DNA from: a virus | IMG/VR virus record: IMGVR_UViG_3300021093_000362 | Coordinates: 1-23,909 of that record | Direction: 5' to 3' (one strand) | Length of the DNA: 23,909 nt | Shown: in pieces, positions 7,915-16,896 of the stretch | Layout: each line of letters begins with the position of its first letter | Numbering within the stretch: the stretch's first letter is position 1 | Made by a program: the position numbers and the translations under genes | The notes under the pieces: model-generated | What the model was told of the DNA's origin: nothing | Databases searched by the model: none | Seen by the model: the letters and a program-made list of their open reading frames with translations, nothing else

Positions 7915-8991
7915 TTAGTAGTCTAATCGAACACGTATAGTAGCTTCTTTATCTGCACTCTTTTGTAATGGTCTACTTAACTTACCCACAGCGAGTAATT
8001 CATTTTGGTCATTGTATAAACCTACCGTTGTAATGTATGTTACTGGCTTTGTTCTGAATGCTTCTAATGGTACTTGACTTGAACCACTCAAAATGGTTGG
8101 ATTGTTAGTGTTATTGAAATTTTGATTAAATACTCGAACAAAGTAATTTACAGAAGTGATAGCTTCTGCTGAACGAGCGATAAATGGTGACCCTGCTGCT
8201 AGTGATGCAGAAATTGAACGAACCAATCCTTCGTGTTGATATTGGTAAGCAGTAACACTACCAGTGAATGCTCCAAATGGATATGCAGTGGATGTCCTTG
8301 CATTATTTACCTTGGATCCTAATCCGACAGACGAACTGATAAGTGATGGATTCAATACTATAATTCCAAAATCTGGGAATACTTTACCGAAGTATGTAGA
8401 ACCAACAGTACCTGCTGTTAATGAGCCGGACAACACATCATATGAATTATTTACACTAAGGTTACCATCAGTTGCGTTGGTTAATCCACTATTGTCAATA
8501 AATGTTTGAATACCACGTGAACCAGATAATGATAGTTGCCAGTTACCTGGATCAACTGCTTGACGCATTCTTGCACGTTGGAAGTTAATTACGTAAATAT
8601 CATTTGATGCTGTTAGTGCGGTTGTTGGTCCAAATTGAAATACAGCAGAGCTGTTTCCTAACAATAAGTTTCTGTACTGAGCGTAGATAACTTGTGTTGG
8701 TAAATTTGAAGTATTTAATGTTGCTAATGTAGGTGAACCTGCACCGCTAACGTGTCCGTATGCCACCGCAAATTGTACTTCAGCGGTATCACTTCCGCCG
8801 GTGTTTGGATTTGCATTGTATAAATCATAGTAAAATTCACCAGACACTCCAATTTGTGCACTGGATGTATAAATTTCGAATAAACTACCAGTATCTCCTG
8901 TCCAGATTCCAGTAGTTACTTCATTACCAGGTAATTTAACAATATCTCTGGTTTCGTCAAATGTACTAAAGACTGAGTAGGGTGCTGTCAT
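7915..8991 (-). CDS. Virion structural protein, first of two tandem paralogs (358 aa)
   Basis: The N-terminal 60 or so residues (PYSVFSTFDETRDIVKLPGN) have no counterpart that I can align in the downstream paralog. The rest carries the shared core described there: VQFAVAYGH, DIYVINFQRARMRQ, PGNWQLSLSGS, VFPDFGIIVLNP and the C-terminal VGLYNDQNELLAVGKLSRPL. The core looks like a family of T4-like phage structural proteins in which a VINF-x-R-x-R motif precedes PGNW (recalled, not searched). An AAGGAT ribosome site lies 8 nt before the ATG. The function within the virion is not known. Confidence 0.82.
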   Translation of the reverse strand: MTAPYSVFSTFDETRDIVKLPGNEVTTGIWTGDTGSLFEIYTSSAQIGVSGEFYYDLYNANPNTGGSDTAEVQFAVAYGHVSGAGSPTLATLNTSNLPTQVIYAQYRNLLLGNSSAVFQFGPTTALTASNDIYVINFQRARMRQAVDPGNWQLSLSGSRGIQTFIDNSGLTNATDGNLSVNNSYDVLSGSLTAGTVGSTYFGKVFPDFGIIVLNPSLISSSVGLGSKVNNARTSTAYPFGAFTGSVTAYQYQHEGLVRSISASLAAGSPFIARSAEAITSVNYFVRVFNQNFNNTNNPTILSGSSQVPLEAFRTKPVTYITTVGLYNDQNELLAVGKLSRPLQKSADKEATIRVRLDY

Positions 8992-9018
8992 AATATGGTA
9001 TCCTTATTCGTGTTAATT

Positions 9019-9687
9019 TTAATTAATTATAAGGGTGAATGAGAATGTTGCACCCGAATCATTACCGTACACAGTTACCGTAGTGGTTCCAGTCTTTCCG
9101 GTAGTCGTATTTCTTTCAATCTTAAACTTGTTACCCTTTGCTACAATCGACCCGCGGGAACTTACTCTGACACTATCAGTACCATATACGGTATTTAATG
9201 TCATACTAACCAATGAACTGTCCCCTACGATTAATGTATATTTTCCAGTTTCTTTACTACCGTTGGTCGCCCCATACGATGTTCGTGGGTCAACTTCAAT
9301 AAAAGTTGGTTGTGTAGAAGAATTTGCTGCTGGGGTTTGGTATATGTTTTGAGTAGTACCTGTTAACCCACTGAGGATAAGTGGAACAATGTAAGAACCA
9401 CCAGGACCAGCCGCGGCTGTCCTTCCCACGGTGACTAACTTATATCTCATGAGTTGGGCATCATCAGGAGTAGCTTCCAATACAGGCATATTTTCAATAA
9501 TAGACCCATAGTAGTTTGACCCAAGTGGATGGGCAGTATTATATAGACGATAATCTACTTCATCGTCTGATAATGCAAATTTAGTAATTTGAAATTCACC
9601 TGGACCAGTTCCTTGTGCCAATAATTCCCGACCGCGGTTGGTCAAAATTGCGTCCACGGTAATTGTGGATCTATCTAAATATCCCAT
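9019..9687 (-). CDS. Conserved virion structural protein with Ig-like C-terminus (222 aa)
   Basis: The N-terminus MGYLDRSTITVDAILTNRG and the phrases FALSDDEVDYRLYN and GSIIENMPVLEA mark a structural protein common in marine T4-like phages (recalled, no search run). The last 75 or so residues alternate short beta strands (YTLIVGDSS, RVSSRGSIVAKG, TTVTVYGND), consistent with a bacterial-Ig-like fold. An AGGAG ribosome site lies about 10 nt before the ATG. It is separated by 82 nt from the giant baseplate gene upstream; that gap holds no clear terminator or promoter. Tail or baseplate localisation is inferred. Confidence 0.82.
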   Translation of the reverse strand: MGYLDRSTITVDAILTNRGRELLAQGTGPGEFQITKFALSDDEVDYRLYNTAHPLGSNYYGSIIENMPVLEATPDDAQLMRYKLVTVGRTAAAGPGGSYIVPLILSGLTGTTQNIYQTPAANSSTQPTFIEVDPRTSYGATNGSKETGKYTLIVGDSSLVSMTLNTVYGTDSVRVSSRGSIVAKGNKFKIERNTTTGKTGTTTVTVYGNDSGATFSFTLIIN

Positions 9688-9769
9688 AATTCTTTATCTC
9701 CTGATGGTTGTCCTACTAATATAAGTATAAAGTATTTACGTTTAAATCCAAATTACATGTCATCTGAGT

Positions 9770-12700
9770 CTAAGTCTTAAGTCTCGGTTGGACGCGACCG
9801 TTAGACGGTGGTTGTGTAGTACCCGTATTTGTAGGCTTATTCATAACATCAATAGAATTATACTCACTAATAATCGTATAAAATGGATTACTATTTCCAA
9901 CACGGCCCAGTGGGTCGGTGATATTATCTCCAACAGAAGCCTTACATCCTGTGTAATTTCTTCTCTTTAATGGAGTTGTATTATCTCTAGTAAATCGATA
10001 ATGTCTTGGTAAGTATCCTTGCGGAATCAAGGGTTCTACTTCATATGCAAAATAGTTTAATCGTATATTTGTGGTAATATCGTTACCGGTTGTGTTAGTT
10101 ATTCTAAAATAAGTAGTTGCATTTTCAGTTTGAATTAATAAAAATGGCATGACATCAGAAACCTCTTCCAATAATCCGTCAAATAATACCCCGTGGTCAC
10201 CCGTTGGTGGACTATTTAATGGTCTACTTACAGAATCGGCACTTCTATAAGTTGCATTTCTATACAGTCGTACACGTAATCCAGCTTCCCCATCAATACC
10301 AATTAGAGAAAACACGGTAGCACTATTTACGAAGCCATCGACAGTTGCTCCTGCCAAGTATGTTTGTGACCCAAACTCTACAGAATCTCTACCAGGAACT
10401 GTTAACAGTGACCCCGTTGGTAATAATGTAACTTTTCCATATACAGGAGATATGGACCAGAAAGGTTTGATATCTAATATTGCTAAGAACTTTTGCTTGT
10501 ATGGAGTTAGAACTTGGAATGGATATACACTGTCTGTTTTGTGGAAATATGATGTGGTACCGTATTCTAATAAATCTGACCGAGGTGGGATTTCATAAAA
10601 TGGTTGTTCTGGAGTATTTATGATTTCATCGACGAACGCATATCGTGGGTACCCACCAGATACAGACGCCGTAACTTGTGCGTTAATTGCTGGTCCTTCG
10701 AAATATAAATACGAACTACTTGGTGATGTAGGTGGAGCAGATAGAGAGCCTGTCAATGGCGTGATATCAGCAAGCACGGTAGTATTTTGCTTCATATCAT
10801 ATGTGACTTCTGCAGAGAATACCCCTACGTCTTGTGCCGACCCAGACCCAGAAATGAAATTATTTAATGCTTTGGTATTACTTCCACCAATTTCTACTGA
10901 CTTATTAAGATTAAACTTTGTACGACTTAAAAATGGTGATTCAATTACGATACCAGTTAATAACTTAGATTTTGCTGGATTTAATGTTCTTGATATTTCA
11001 GCAGGTGCTTCTGCTAAATTCTTATAAAAATCTATATATTCGTTAGGATTAACTACTTTGTTATAGTTTGTCTTGTAATACTTAAAGAACTTATTTAGTA
11101 CATTATACTTTCCATTGTTAAGTTCCCGTGGGGTACCAATCATGTTATTTACTTCAATATTTCCCATTGTTCTTATTATATTTTGATTAATATAATCAAT
11201 CGGAGAAACTGCAAATGATATTACATTTAATCCACCTTGGTATACCTTTTGTTGTAATGATTTAATACTAACAAACGGACTTAATGCTTTTGTTCCATTT
11301 GCATCAATGAATTTACTATTAAATACTGGTGGGTCTGCTACAATTACTTTATTGTTAGAATATACAGTTGCACCAATCACTGGAGTATATTGACGAACTG
11401 ATCTGGATATTCTTCTGTACGATGATGTGGTAAACCCTACCGATGGTATAGTTACAGCGGCAGGTATATCTTTTACTTGTGTAATTTCTAGTCCTGTGAA
11501 CCAAGCAAAACCAGGACAATTTGCATCACCCTCTGGGCATACTGGTTCCCCGTATATAGAGTTTCCATTTTCATCTTCTAAATATGGCCACGGTCCATCT
11601 ATAAATGGTTCTACACTTAAATAATTTTGATTATTTGATGATATAGTGATATCTGTTTCAAAATATCTCCATCCACTGGTTCCAATAGCAGATGTTAATA
11701 CTGTTTGTGACGAAAGTGTAGCGTAATTCGGTGTGTTAAACAGACTAACTAAATATCCTATTGGATAATCTGCTGTCCCGTCTTCACCATTTAGATATCC
11801 TCTATAGGTTGAACCACTGGCATAAGCATATCCAGAAATCTTATATGTTTCACCAGGTATCACAGATATAAATGATGGTGTACCTGCTGCATAATATACG
11901 GCCTGTCTTGTAGATATTTTTGCGGCATATTGTGTAGATCCAGAAGACGATGCACTTGGGAAAGCAACGGACACTTTATTTGACAACGTGGTTGTTAAGT
12001 CAGATGTAAGAACTCTCGTAAGTAATCCCTGCCATCCTGTTCCGTTGGGTGTATCCCATACTGTACCCTGTCCCCACTGTTCATCTGGATTAATATTAGT
12101 TGGTGTATATCCAAAGGTTAACGGTGTCTCGTTATACACCGATTGTGTGATGGACGATAAAGGTTGACTAAACGTCAAATTTACATATAGATATTCTTCC
12201 GGCGAAATGTATGAATTTCCATACATACCACCAGGATCATATGTTTGTTTTATAATATTATTGTTTGTAACATTTTCATTCCAAGCTCTGATTTCATCTA
12301 CTATCCCATCAAAATTTATATTAGTTTTTATGGATCCAGTTCCGCCGATGTATATATTTTCTGTTGTGTTCCACAGCGTATTTGGTATATTACTTGACGC
12401 CGAGAACTGGTACAGTAATTGGTTGCCATCGGACTGCATAACCACGAAATCAGCAGATTGGCTTCTTAACGCAAGTGTTGTATAGTCTTCACTATATAAA
12501 GGAAAATAACTACTTGATGCTACTTTTACACGATTTGAACCACTAATAATTTCAATTCTACCAAAATCTTCTACAACAGAAACCGTTGATGCACTTGGGT
12601 GACGAACAACATTTACTGACCACTTTTCATCACCGGACAACAATGAACTGCTGTTAACATTTGGTAAAAATCTAATAGTTAATGTTTGTGTATTAAATGA

Positions 12701-15100
12701 TTGAGATACATTTGGAATTTGAATATAACTAGAAGATGCACTAGTAAATAGTAATCCATAAGTCAACTCATCTGATGTTATAAACGTATTCGTAGATGGA
12801 TATGATGTTTCTTTAATCTGTAATGCCGGCGTTTGTATACCGTACCCAGCCAACACAGCTTCTAATGAAGTCTTTGACCCCTTTGTTTTATAAAGATACA
12901 TCATCATATGGAGGAACCGCTTCCATGTTTCTGCTACAGTTGACCGTCCATCATTTCCACCATATGTTTCTGAAATATATTGTTGTAATGTTTCTAGTGA
13001 ATATACGTTTGGTAATGTTAACCCAAATGATGTAGCAACTTCATATACCTGATCCATTGTTAATTCTTCGAATGGGTCTGGATTTGTTGAATAGATATTT
13101 GGGAATTGGTCTACATATACCTTCAGATTATCAACTACGTGACCAAACATTTTTATGAATGTTAGGAAATCTGTTGATTCTTCATTTTCTTGAATGTGTA
13201 GTGGTAAATGTCGTACTAAGTTATTTTCATTATTTTCATCAAACCGTTCGGCTATAGCACTTTGTGTAGTATACCATGCTATCGCAGTAGAACTAGTTAC
13301 TGGTAATAAGATACTACCCGATTTTGGCCATGACCCAGTTGGATTATATTCTATTCCAGTTTCGGTATAATACGCACTTGCTGAATATATTGATACTGTT
13401 GAGTAGTATAGATATTGTTCGTATGTGTCAAACGCACGTATGATTGATTCTTTTTCTTGTGCTTTTAATGCATCACCCACTACATTTCCAGTAATACCAC
13501 GGGTTAAATCTTCTATCTCCGTTAATTTACTTACGAATGTGTCAATACGACTTTTTGCTGAACCGAAGCTTACAAAATTGGTATAATCACTAAAATTTAT
13601 GTTTAGTTCGGATGAGTTAAAATTAGATGTATACCACTTACGGAACACCGTGTCTTCGTAAGATATAGGTACACCGGTAGTTGCAGCAGTAGTACCTACC
13701 GATCCAGTAAGATTTAATGAGTTTAACGTTACTCTATTTATGGACTTCTTATTTGGTATGTATTTGTCTACCGCTGTATTTCTTGGACGTAGTGATGGAG
13801 AAAAGTCTATTTCTTCACTTAATTGGAATTCTATATTATCAACGACAGTTTTTGCTACTTCTCTACTGATAAACGCTCTGTCATATAATTGAACATTATC
13901 ATTTACTGGTGTGAATAATTTAAGTTGAATAGATGAAGTAGCACTTGGTGATATTCTCCATGATTCAGCAGAATATTGAACATCATTTCCAAAATTAAGT
14001 AAAGTCTTATATTCTTTCTTATCATCTAAAAACGTTAAAAACTTTTCTGCTATAACTTGTTCTGCGTTTTCGACCAATGCGTTATATAGTCTAACTTTGG
14101 CGGTTGTTAAACTAATATTAATTTTTGTACTAAAAGTTACTTCTTCAAAATCTGGACTTCTTGATAAACCTGGATCGTTAAGACTTAAAATTGCATCAAT
14201 TAAACTTATGTACGATGATATATAAAAAATAGCATCAATATAGGTAAAATTTGGTCCAGCGGTATTTTTTCTAAACGGAAAAAAATTTTCTTGTGTATCG
14301 TACTTTCCACCACCGGGATGTCCAGGCTGCAAAGTTCCGTTTTTAGTATAAAGTATATCTGATATGATTTCTCTAGTTAATCTTGCAATACCTTCATTAT
14401 CATCAAAATTTTTGGTTCTCCCACTTCTATCGTCATACAGTCTTCTAATAGAACGGCGATACTCATTTGGAAACACATTACCATTAATTGTAGGAAAATC
14501 TCTTCTGTTAAATGTCCAACGTTGCGCATCGTCTTCTGCTCTAGCCTCTGCATGCTTTCCTACCCAATCTCCAAATACAAAGGCAACAGCAGCTGCCGTA
14601 GTTAGTATCAACCAACCAATCGGTCCAGAGGCTACCAACGCAGTTATGGCCGCACCGGAAAATGCCAATCCTCCAGCACCCACTCCAACTAGAGCAGCAG
14701 ATACTCCTCCGTATGCCCAAATAAGTGCAGTTGTAACTACTCCAGCGGAAATTGCTGTACCGGTAACTGCTGTTGTGAAGAATTTATTGTTTACTGGATT
14801 TCCTGCTTTAAAATCGTCTTGATATCGTTTAATAGTAGCTTCTACTACTTTAGGGTCTAACAATCCATCTACGAACATCGTTGGATTGGTTAAATTTTCT
14901 AATGCTAATTGAAATCTTCTTCTTTTATCTAATAAATCATCTCTTGTGAAAAACAATTCTCCCGATTGTTTGCCTAATTTATTACCAATATTTGTACCCA
15001 AATCTGAGGGGTTACCCAATCCGTATGCGGGCCCCTTACTGTTCTCGGTAACTTCTCTATAAAATTCGTTTCCTACATTTACGAATATTCTATGTGCCAT
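9770..15100 (-). CDS. Giant baseplate/tail-fibre protein with LamG-like and carbohydrate-binding-like domains (1776 aa)
   Basis: Residues 108-180 are an unusually hydrophobic Gly/Ala-rich stretch (AISAGVVTTALIWAYGG, IGWLILTTAAAVAFVFGDW) that could form two or three membrane-like helices. Near residues 735-755, MYLYKTKGSKTSLEAVLAGY matches the KTKG-type helix of phage tail-protein-I/baseplate-wedge proteins. Residues 775-960 look like a LamG/concanavalin-A-like domain, with the hallmark end NFDGIVDEIRAWN. Residues 1005-1220 resemble a galactose-binding/CBM-like jelly roll (PGETYKISGYAYAS, SGWRYFETDITIS) with a C-P-E-G-D-A-N-C pair. The last 550 residues are beta-rich. It follows the gp6 and gp25 genes and probably replaces T4 gp7-type wedge proteins, joining baseplate assembly with glycan binding. 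Domain borders are approximate. The ATG at 15100 has only a weak ribosome site. Confidence 0.85.
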   Translation of the reverse strand: MAHRIFVNVGNEFYREVTENSKGPAYGLGNPSDLGTNIGNKLGKQSGELFFTRDDLLDKRRRFQLALENLTNPTMFVDGLLDPKVVEATIKRYQDDFKAGNPVNNKFFTTAVTGTAISAGVVTTALIWAYGGVSAALVGVGAGGLAFSGAAITALVASGPIGWLILTTAAAVAFVFGDWVGKHAEARAEDDAQRWTFNRRDFPTINGNVFPNEYRRSIRRLYDDRSGRTKNFDDNEGIARLTREIISDILYTKNGTLQPGHPGGGKYDTQENFFPFRKNTAGPNFTYIDAIFYISSYISLIDAILSLNDPGLSRSPDFEEVTFSTKINISLTTAKVRLYNALVENAEQVIAEKFLTFLDDKKEYKTLLNFGNDVQYSAESWRISPSATSSIQLKLFTPVNDNVQLYDRAFISREVAKTVVDNIEFQLSEEIDFSPSLRPRNTAVDKYIPNKKSINRVTLNSLNLTGSVGTTAATTGVPISYEDTVFRKWYTSNFNSSELNINFSDYTNFVSFGSAKSRIDTFVSKLTEIEDLTRGITGNVVGDALKAQEKESIIRAFDTYEQYLYYSTVSIYSASAYYTETGIEYNPTGSWPKSGSILLPVTSSTAIAWYTTQSAIAERFDENNENNLVRHLPLHIQENEESTDFLTFIKMFGHVVDNLKVYVDQFPNIYSTNPDPFEELTMDQVYEVATSFGLTLPNVYSLETLQQYISETYGGNDGRSTVAETWKRFLHMMMYLYKTKGSKTSLEAVLAGYGIQTPALQIKETSYPSTNTFITSDELTYGLLFTSASSSYIQIPNVSQSFNTQTLTIRFLPNVNSSSLLSGDEKWSVNVVRHPSASTVSVVEDFGRIEIISGSNRVKVASSSYFPLYSEDYTTLALRSQSADFVVMQSDGNQLLYQFSASSNIPNTLWNTTENIYIGGTGSIKTNINFDGIVDEIRAWNENVTNNNIIKQTYDPGGMYGNSYISPEEYLYVNLTFSQPLSSITQSVYNETPLTFGYTPTNINPDEQWGQGTVWDTPNGTGWQGLLTRVLTSDLTTTLSNKVSVAFPSASSSGSTQYAAKISTRQAVYYAAGTPSFISVIPGETYKISGYAYASGSTYRGYLNGEDGTADYPIGYLVSLFNTPNYATLSSQTVLTSAIGTSGWRYFETDITISSNNQNYLSVEPFIDGPWPYLEDENGNSIYGEPVCPEGDANCPGFAWFTGLEITQVKDIPAAVTIPSVGFTTSSYRRISRSVRQYTPVIGATVYSNNKVIVADPPVFNSKFIDANGTKALSPFVSIKSLQQKVYQGGLNVISFAVSPIDYINQNIIRTMGNIEVNNMIGTPRELNNGKYNVLNKFFKYYKTNYNKVVNPNEYIDFYKNLAEAPAEISRTLNPAKSKLLTGIVIESPFLSRTKFNLNKSVEIGGSNTKALNNFISGSGSAQDVGVFSAEVTYDMKQNTTVLADITPLTGSLSAPPTSPSSSYLYFEGPAINAQVTASVSGGYPRYAFVDEIINTPEQPFYEIPPRSDLLEYGTTSYFHKTDSVYPFQVLTPYKQKFLAILDIKPFWSISPVYGKVTLLPTGSLLTVPGRDSVEFGSQTYLAGATVDGFVNSATVFSLIGIDGEAGLRVRLYRNATYRSADSVSRPLNSPPTGDHGVLFDGLLEEVSDVMPFLLIQTENATTYFRITNTTGNDITTNIRLNYFAYEVEPLIPQGYLPRHYRFTRDNTTPLKRRNYTGCKASVGDNITDPLGRVGNSNPFYTIISEYNSIDVMNKPTNTGTTQPPSNGRVQPRLKT

Positions 15101-15232
15101 GTATCAATCTCATTAAAATATTTTATTCTGTGTCTTGTATCTCATCGCTATCAGTGTTGTTACCCGTATCGGAATCAATTCAGGAAACTATTTGTGTCTC
15201 ACGCAAAGTCTGTCCCGGCCCAGTTGGTCCCG
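15101..15232 (-). other. Intergenic region with out-of-frame remnant of the collagen-like gene
   Basis: This 132-nt gap is the largest in the window. In the frame one nucleotide back from the upstream gene, it reads [18 protein letters not shown], then TGA (15182-15180), then IDSDTGNNTDSDEIQDTE and TAA (15125-15123). This looks like former coding sequence cut off by a frameshift. Next to the TAA is a perfect 12-bp AT palindrome, TAAAATATTTTA (15114-15125). No start codon precedes the remnant, so I do not call it a separate gene. Confidence 0.5.
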
Positions 15233-15264
15233 TTACGGGACCAACGTTGGTCCCGTTGGGCCGG
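15215..15264. repeat. Nested inverted repeats at the end of the collagen-like gene
   Basis: Three 11-nt units lie almost end to end on the plus strand: GTTGGTCCCGT (15223-15233), its exact complement ACGGGACCAAC (15235-15245) and GTTGGTCCCGT again (15246-15256). Outside them are matched arms CCGGCCCA (15215-15222) and TGGGCCGG (15257-15264). On the coding strand the middle unit is the inverted one, and it encodes the aberrant Leu-Val-Pro and most of the stop codon. The pattern is typical of a template-switch or quasi-palindrome mutation in repetitive DNA. Confidence 0.85.
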
Positions 15265-16015
15265 CTGGGCCAGTCGGTCCAGTTGGTCCAGTTGGTCCAG
15301 TTGGTCCCGTTGGGCCAGTCGGTCCAGTTGCGCCAGTCGGCCCTGTCACTACTCGAATAGTGGTTAATCTAGTGCCACTAGTGACTGTAACCGTAGTTTC
15401 GCCTGTAGAAACTCCTCTAATATATCTTTCCGTATCGGGTATAAAATCAATCAGAGTATTGTCATCAGATTTTCTATCATCTATCGCTGCTATAGACGTA
15501 TCGGCAGATTCCCAAGTTACAGATGGAGAAATCTCTAGTTGACCTAGTGCATCATATACAGCTGCTATTATTTTTTCGGATTGTTCATCAACGTTCACTC
15601 TTACTATGTTCGAACTAACTACTATACTATTAGGTGTCGGGGTTATCCCCTGAGATATAGGCTTACTACCACTTACAACTTTAAAATATAAATCTGGATA
15701 TATCGCGGCGTCGATTATATTTTCTATTTCAGGCGGTAAATCCACTTGTACTAATGCTACAGTAGAACTAGAAGGAGGTATTACAATATTTCCTGTCGGA
15801 AATGTAATATCCGTATTATCTAAATTTTTTATTCTAATCCAAGGTACTGAAGCGCTGACATTAACTGTAATTGGATAAGCAGAACTACTATTATCCATTA
15901 GTAGTCGTATGTCTGTTACCGTGGCTGTATTAAAATTATAATTTCGTACATAGTTGATACTACTTGTTGTAAGTAAATACGAAAATGCTCTTCTGACATC
16001 TATAATATCTGTCAT
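15233..16015 (-). CDS. Structural protein with Ig-like (BIG2) domain and collagen-like tail, probably truncated (260 aa)
   Basis: Residues 1-120 are a beta-rich N-terminal part without a recognised family. Residues 130-223 look like a bacterial Ig-like group 2 domain: [15 protein letters not shown] followed by [15 protein letters not shown]. Residues 225-257 are eleven Gly-X-Y triplets, mostly Gly-Pro-Thr, as in trimeric collagen-like stalks of phage fibres. The protein then ends abruptly in Leu-Val-Pro, encoded by an inverted 11-nt copy of the repeat. Skipping that copy would restore a frame continuing through more GPT sequence to GQTLRETQIVS. The start overlaps the preceding stop as ATGA. 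The likely role is a short fibre or baseplate decoration, inferred from domains and neighbours. Both strands of the repeat look collagen-like, but only this one has a real N-terminal protein. Confidence 0.8.
   Translation of the reverse strand: MTDIIDVRRAFSYLLTTSSINYVRNYNFNTATVTDIRLLMDNSSSAYPITVNVSASVPWIRIKNLDNTDITFPTGNIVIPPSSSTVALVQVDLPPEIENIIDAAIYPDLYFKVVSGSKPISQGITPTPNSIVVSSNIVRVNVDEQSEKIIAAVYDALGQLEISPSVTWESADTSIAAIDDRKSDDNTLIDFIPDTERYIRGVSTGETTVTVTSGTRLTTIRVVTGPTGATGPTGPTGPTGPTGPTGPTGPAGPTGPTLVP
15245..15343 (-). repeat. Collagen-like 9-nt tandem repeat (11 Gly-X-Y triplets)
   Basis: Eleven consecutive 9-nt units of the type GGNCCNACN encode Gly-Pro-Thr, with one Gly-Ala-Thr and one Gly-Pro-Ala. 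The block is strikingly GC-rich within an AT-rich genome because Gly and Pro codons demand it. Such arrays are prone to slippage and recombination between relatives, so copy number probably varies between strains. Confidence 0.9.
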
Positions 16016-16893
16016 AATAAATCGAACCTGTATTTAGTTGGGTTTGTAGATTCATCTGTAAGTAACTCATTATAAGCGGTACGTAATGATTTTGTAACAT
16101 ATCCATATAGTTGATTAGCAGTAAAACTAGACGTACCTCTAGAAATATCTTGAACCAACGATTGGGTTGTAATTAAATATGCCTTATTTAAAACTTGTTT
16201 AGTTAAAGTATTCACCCCCGGCTTTCCATCAATAGAATCTGTATCAAATTTATACGTACTTAATGATGAAGAGGGATCTAATGTAAGTAATACACTGGCT
16301 GTAGTCATCCCGACATTACTAGCTGGTATATATTGCGTGTCTGCACCAATTTGATTATAAATTTGTTGAATGGTGACATATATCCAATCGGATGATATGG
16401 CAGGTTCAACATAACTTTTTATCTTACTTATATTTTGTAATGTTGGCTTTGTATTTTCTAATTCAACTTCTCGTCTAGATGGAGATATTTTTGTTACTCG
16501 TAATATTTTATTATCGTATGAACCAATAACACCAGAAAAAATATTAAATGTTACTTGATACTTTCCGGTTGGTAGAAAAAAATTAGGTAATTCGGCAAAA
16601 TTAATATACAGTAATGTACGAATGGTATTGTCTGAGTATGTAAACGTGTTTATTGATATTGGAGTAAATTTATCGGTGTTTTGAGCAACTCCATAGTAGA
16701 CCAACGCATTATCAAACAAACTATAGATACTAATTTCTACAGAAATATCATCAAGTACAGATGGAAATACCGTAGGAAGTTCTGCGGTAAGTATGTCATC
16801 TGAAAGATTTTCTACTATACGTGAAACTGTAAATCTAGTATTAGACGCTTCCGACAAAGACAAATCGGTTTGAAAATTATTTTGATTAGCCAT
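16012..16893 (-). CDS. Probable baseplate/tail structural protein (293 aa)
   Basis: The first 150 residues are beta-rich ([35 protein letters not shown]) and contain [16 protein letters not shown], a phrase I associate with T4-like structural proteins (recalled). The second half is more helical and polar, ending [13 protein letters not shown]. No enzymatic, signal or membrane motif is visible. It starts 3 nt after the preceding stop (TAA TAA ATG) and overlaps the next gene by 4 nt, so it is translated as part of the baseplate operon. The function beyond a structural role is unknown. Confidence 0.75.
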   Translation of the reverse strand: MANQNNFQTDLSLSEASNTRFTVSRIVENLSDDILTAELPTVFPSVLDDISVEISIYSLFDNALVYYGVAQNTDKFTPISINTFTYSDNTIRTLLYINFAELPNFFLPTGKYQVTFNIFSGVIGSYDNKILRVTKISPSRREVELENTKPTLQNISKIKSYVEPAISSDWIYVTIQQIYNQIGADTQYIPASNVGMTTASVLLTLDPSSSLSTYKFDTDSIDGKPGVNTLTKQVLNKAYLITTQSLVQDISRGTSSFTANQLYGYVTKSLRTAYNELLTDESTNPTKYRFDLL

Positions 16894-16896
16894 TTA

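Noticed and set aside
9688-9769. Terminator or promoter in the 82-nt gap before the 222-residue protein
   Set aside because: Only weak AT-rich pairing and no T-run or clear promoter box were found.
15223-15256. Programmed -1 ribosomal frameshift at the end of the collagen-like gene
   Set aside because: The shifted frame and a strong hairpin are present, but I find no canonical X-XXY-YYZ slippery site before the stop, and the hairpin includes the stop itself. An 11-nt inserted copy accounts for the frame.
15215-15264. Recombinase-invertible switch flanked by CCGGCCCA / TGGGCCGG arms
   Set aside because: The arms are only 8 nt and made of the same collagen-repeat sequence, no recombinase gene is nearby, and the inverted orientation does not give a better protein end. 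A template-switch mutation explains the pattern more simply.
15135-15542. Plus-strand frame with a long Gly-Pro-Val collagen-like run
   Set aside because: The complement of GGNCCNACN units automatically reads Val-Gly-Pro. The rest of this frame has no protein-like character, and the minus-strand gene has an Ig-like domain and operon context.
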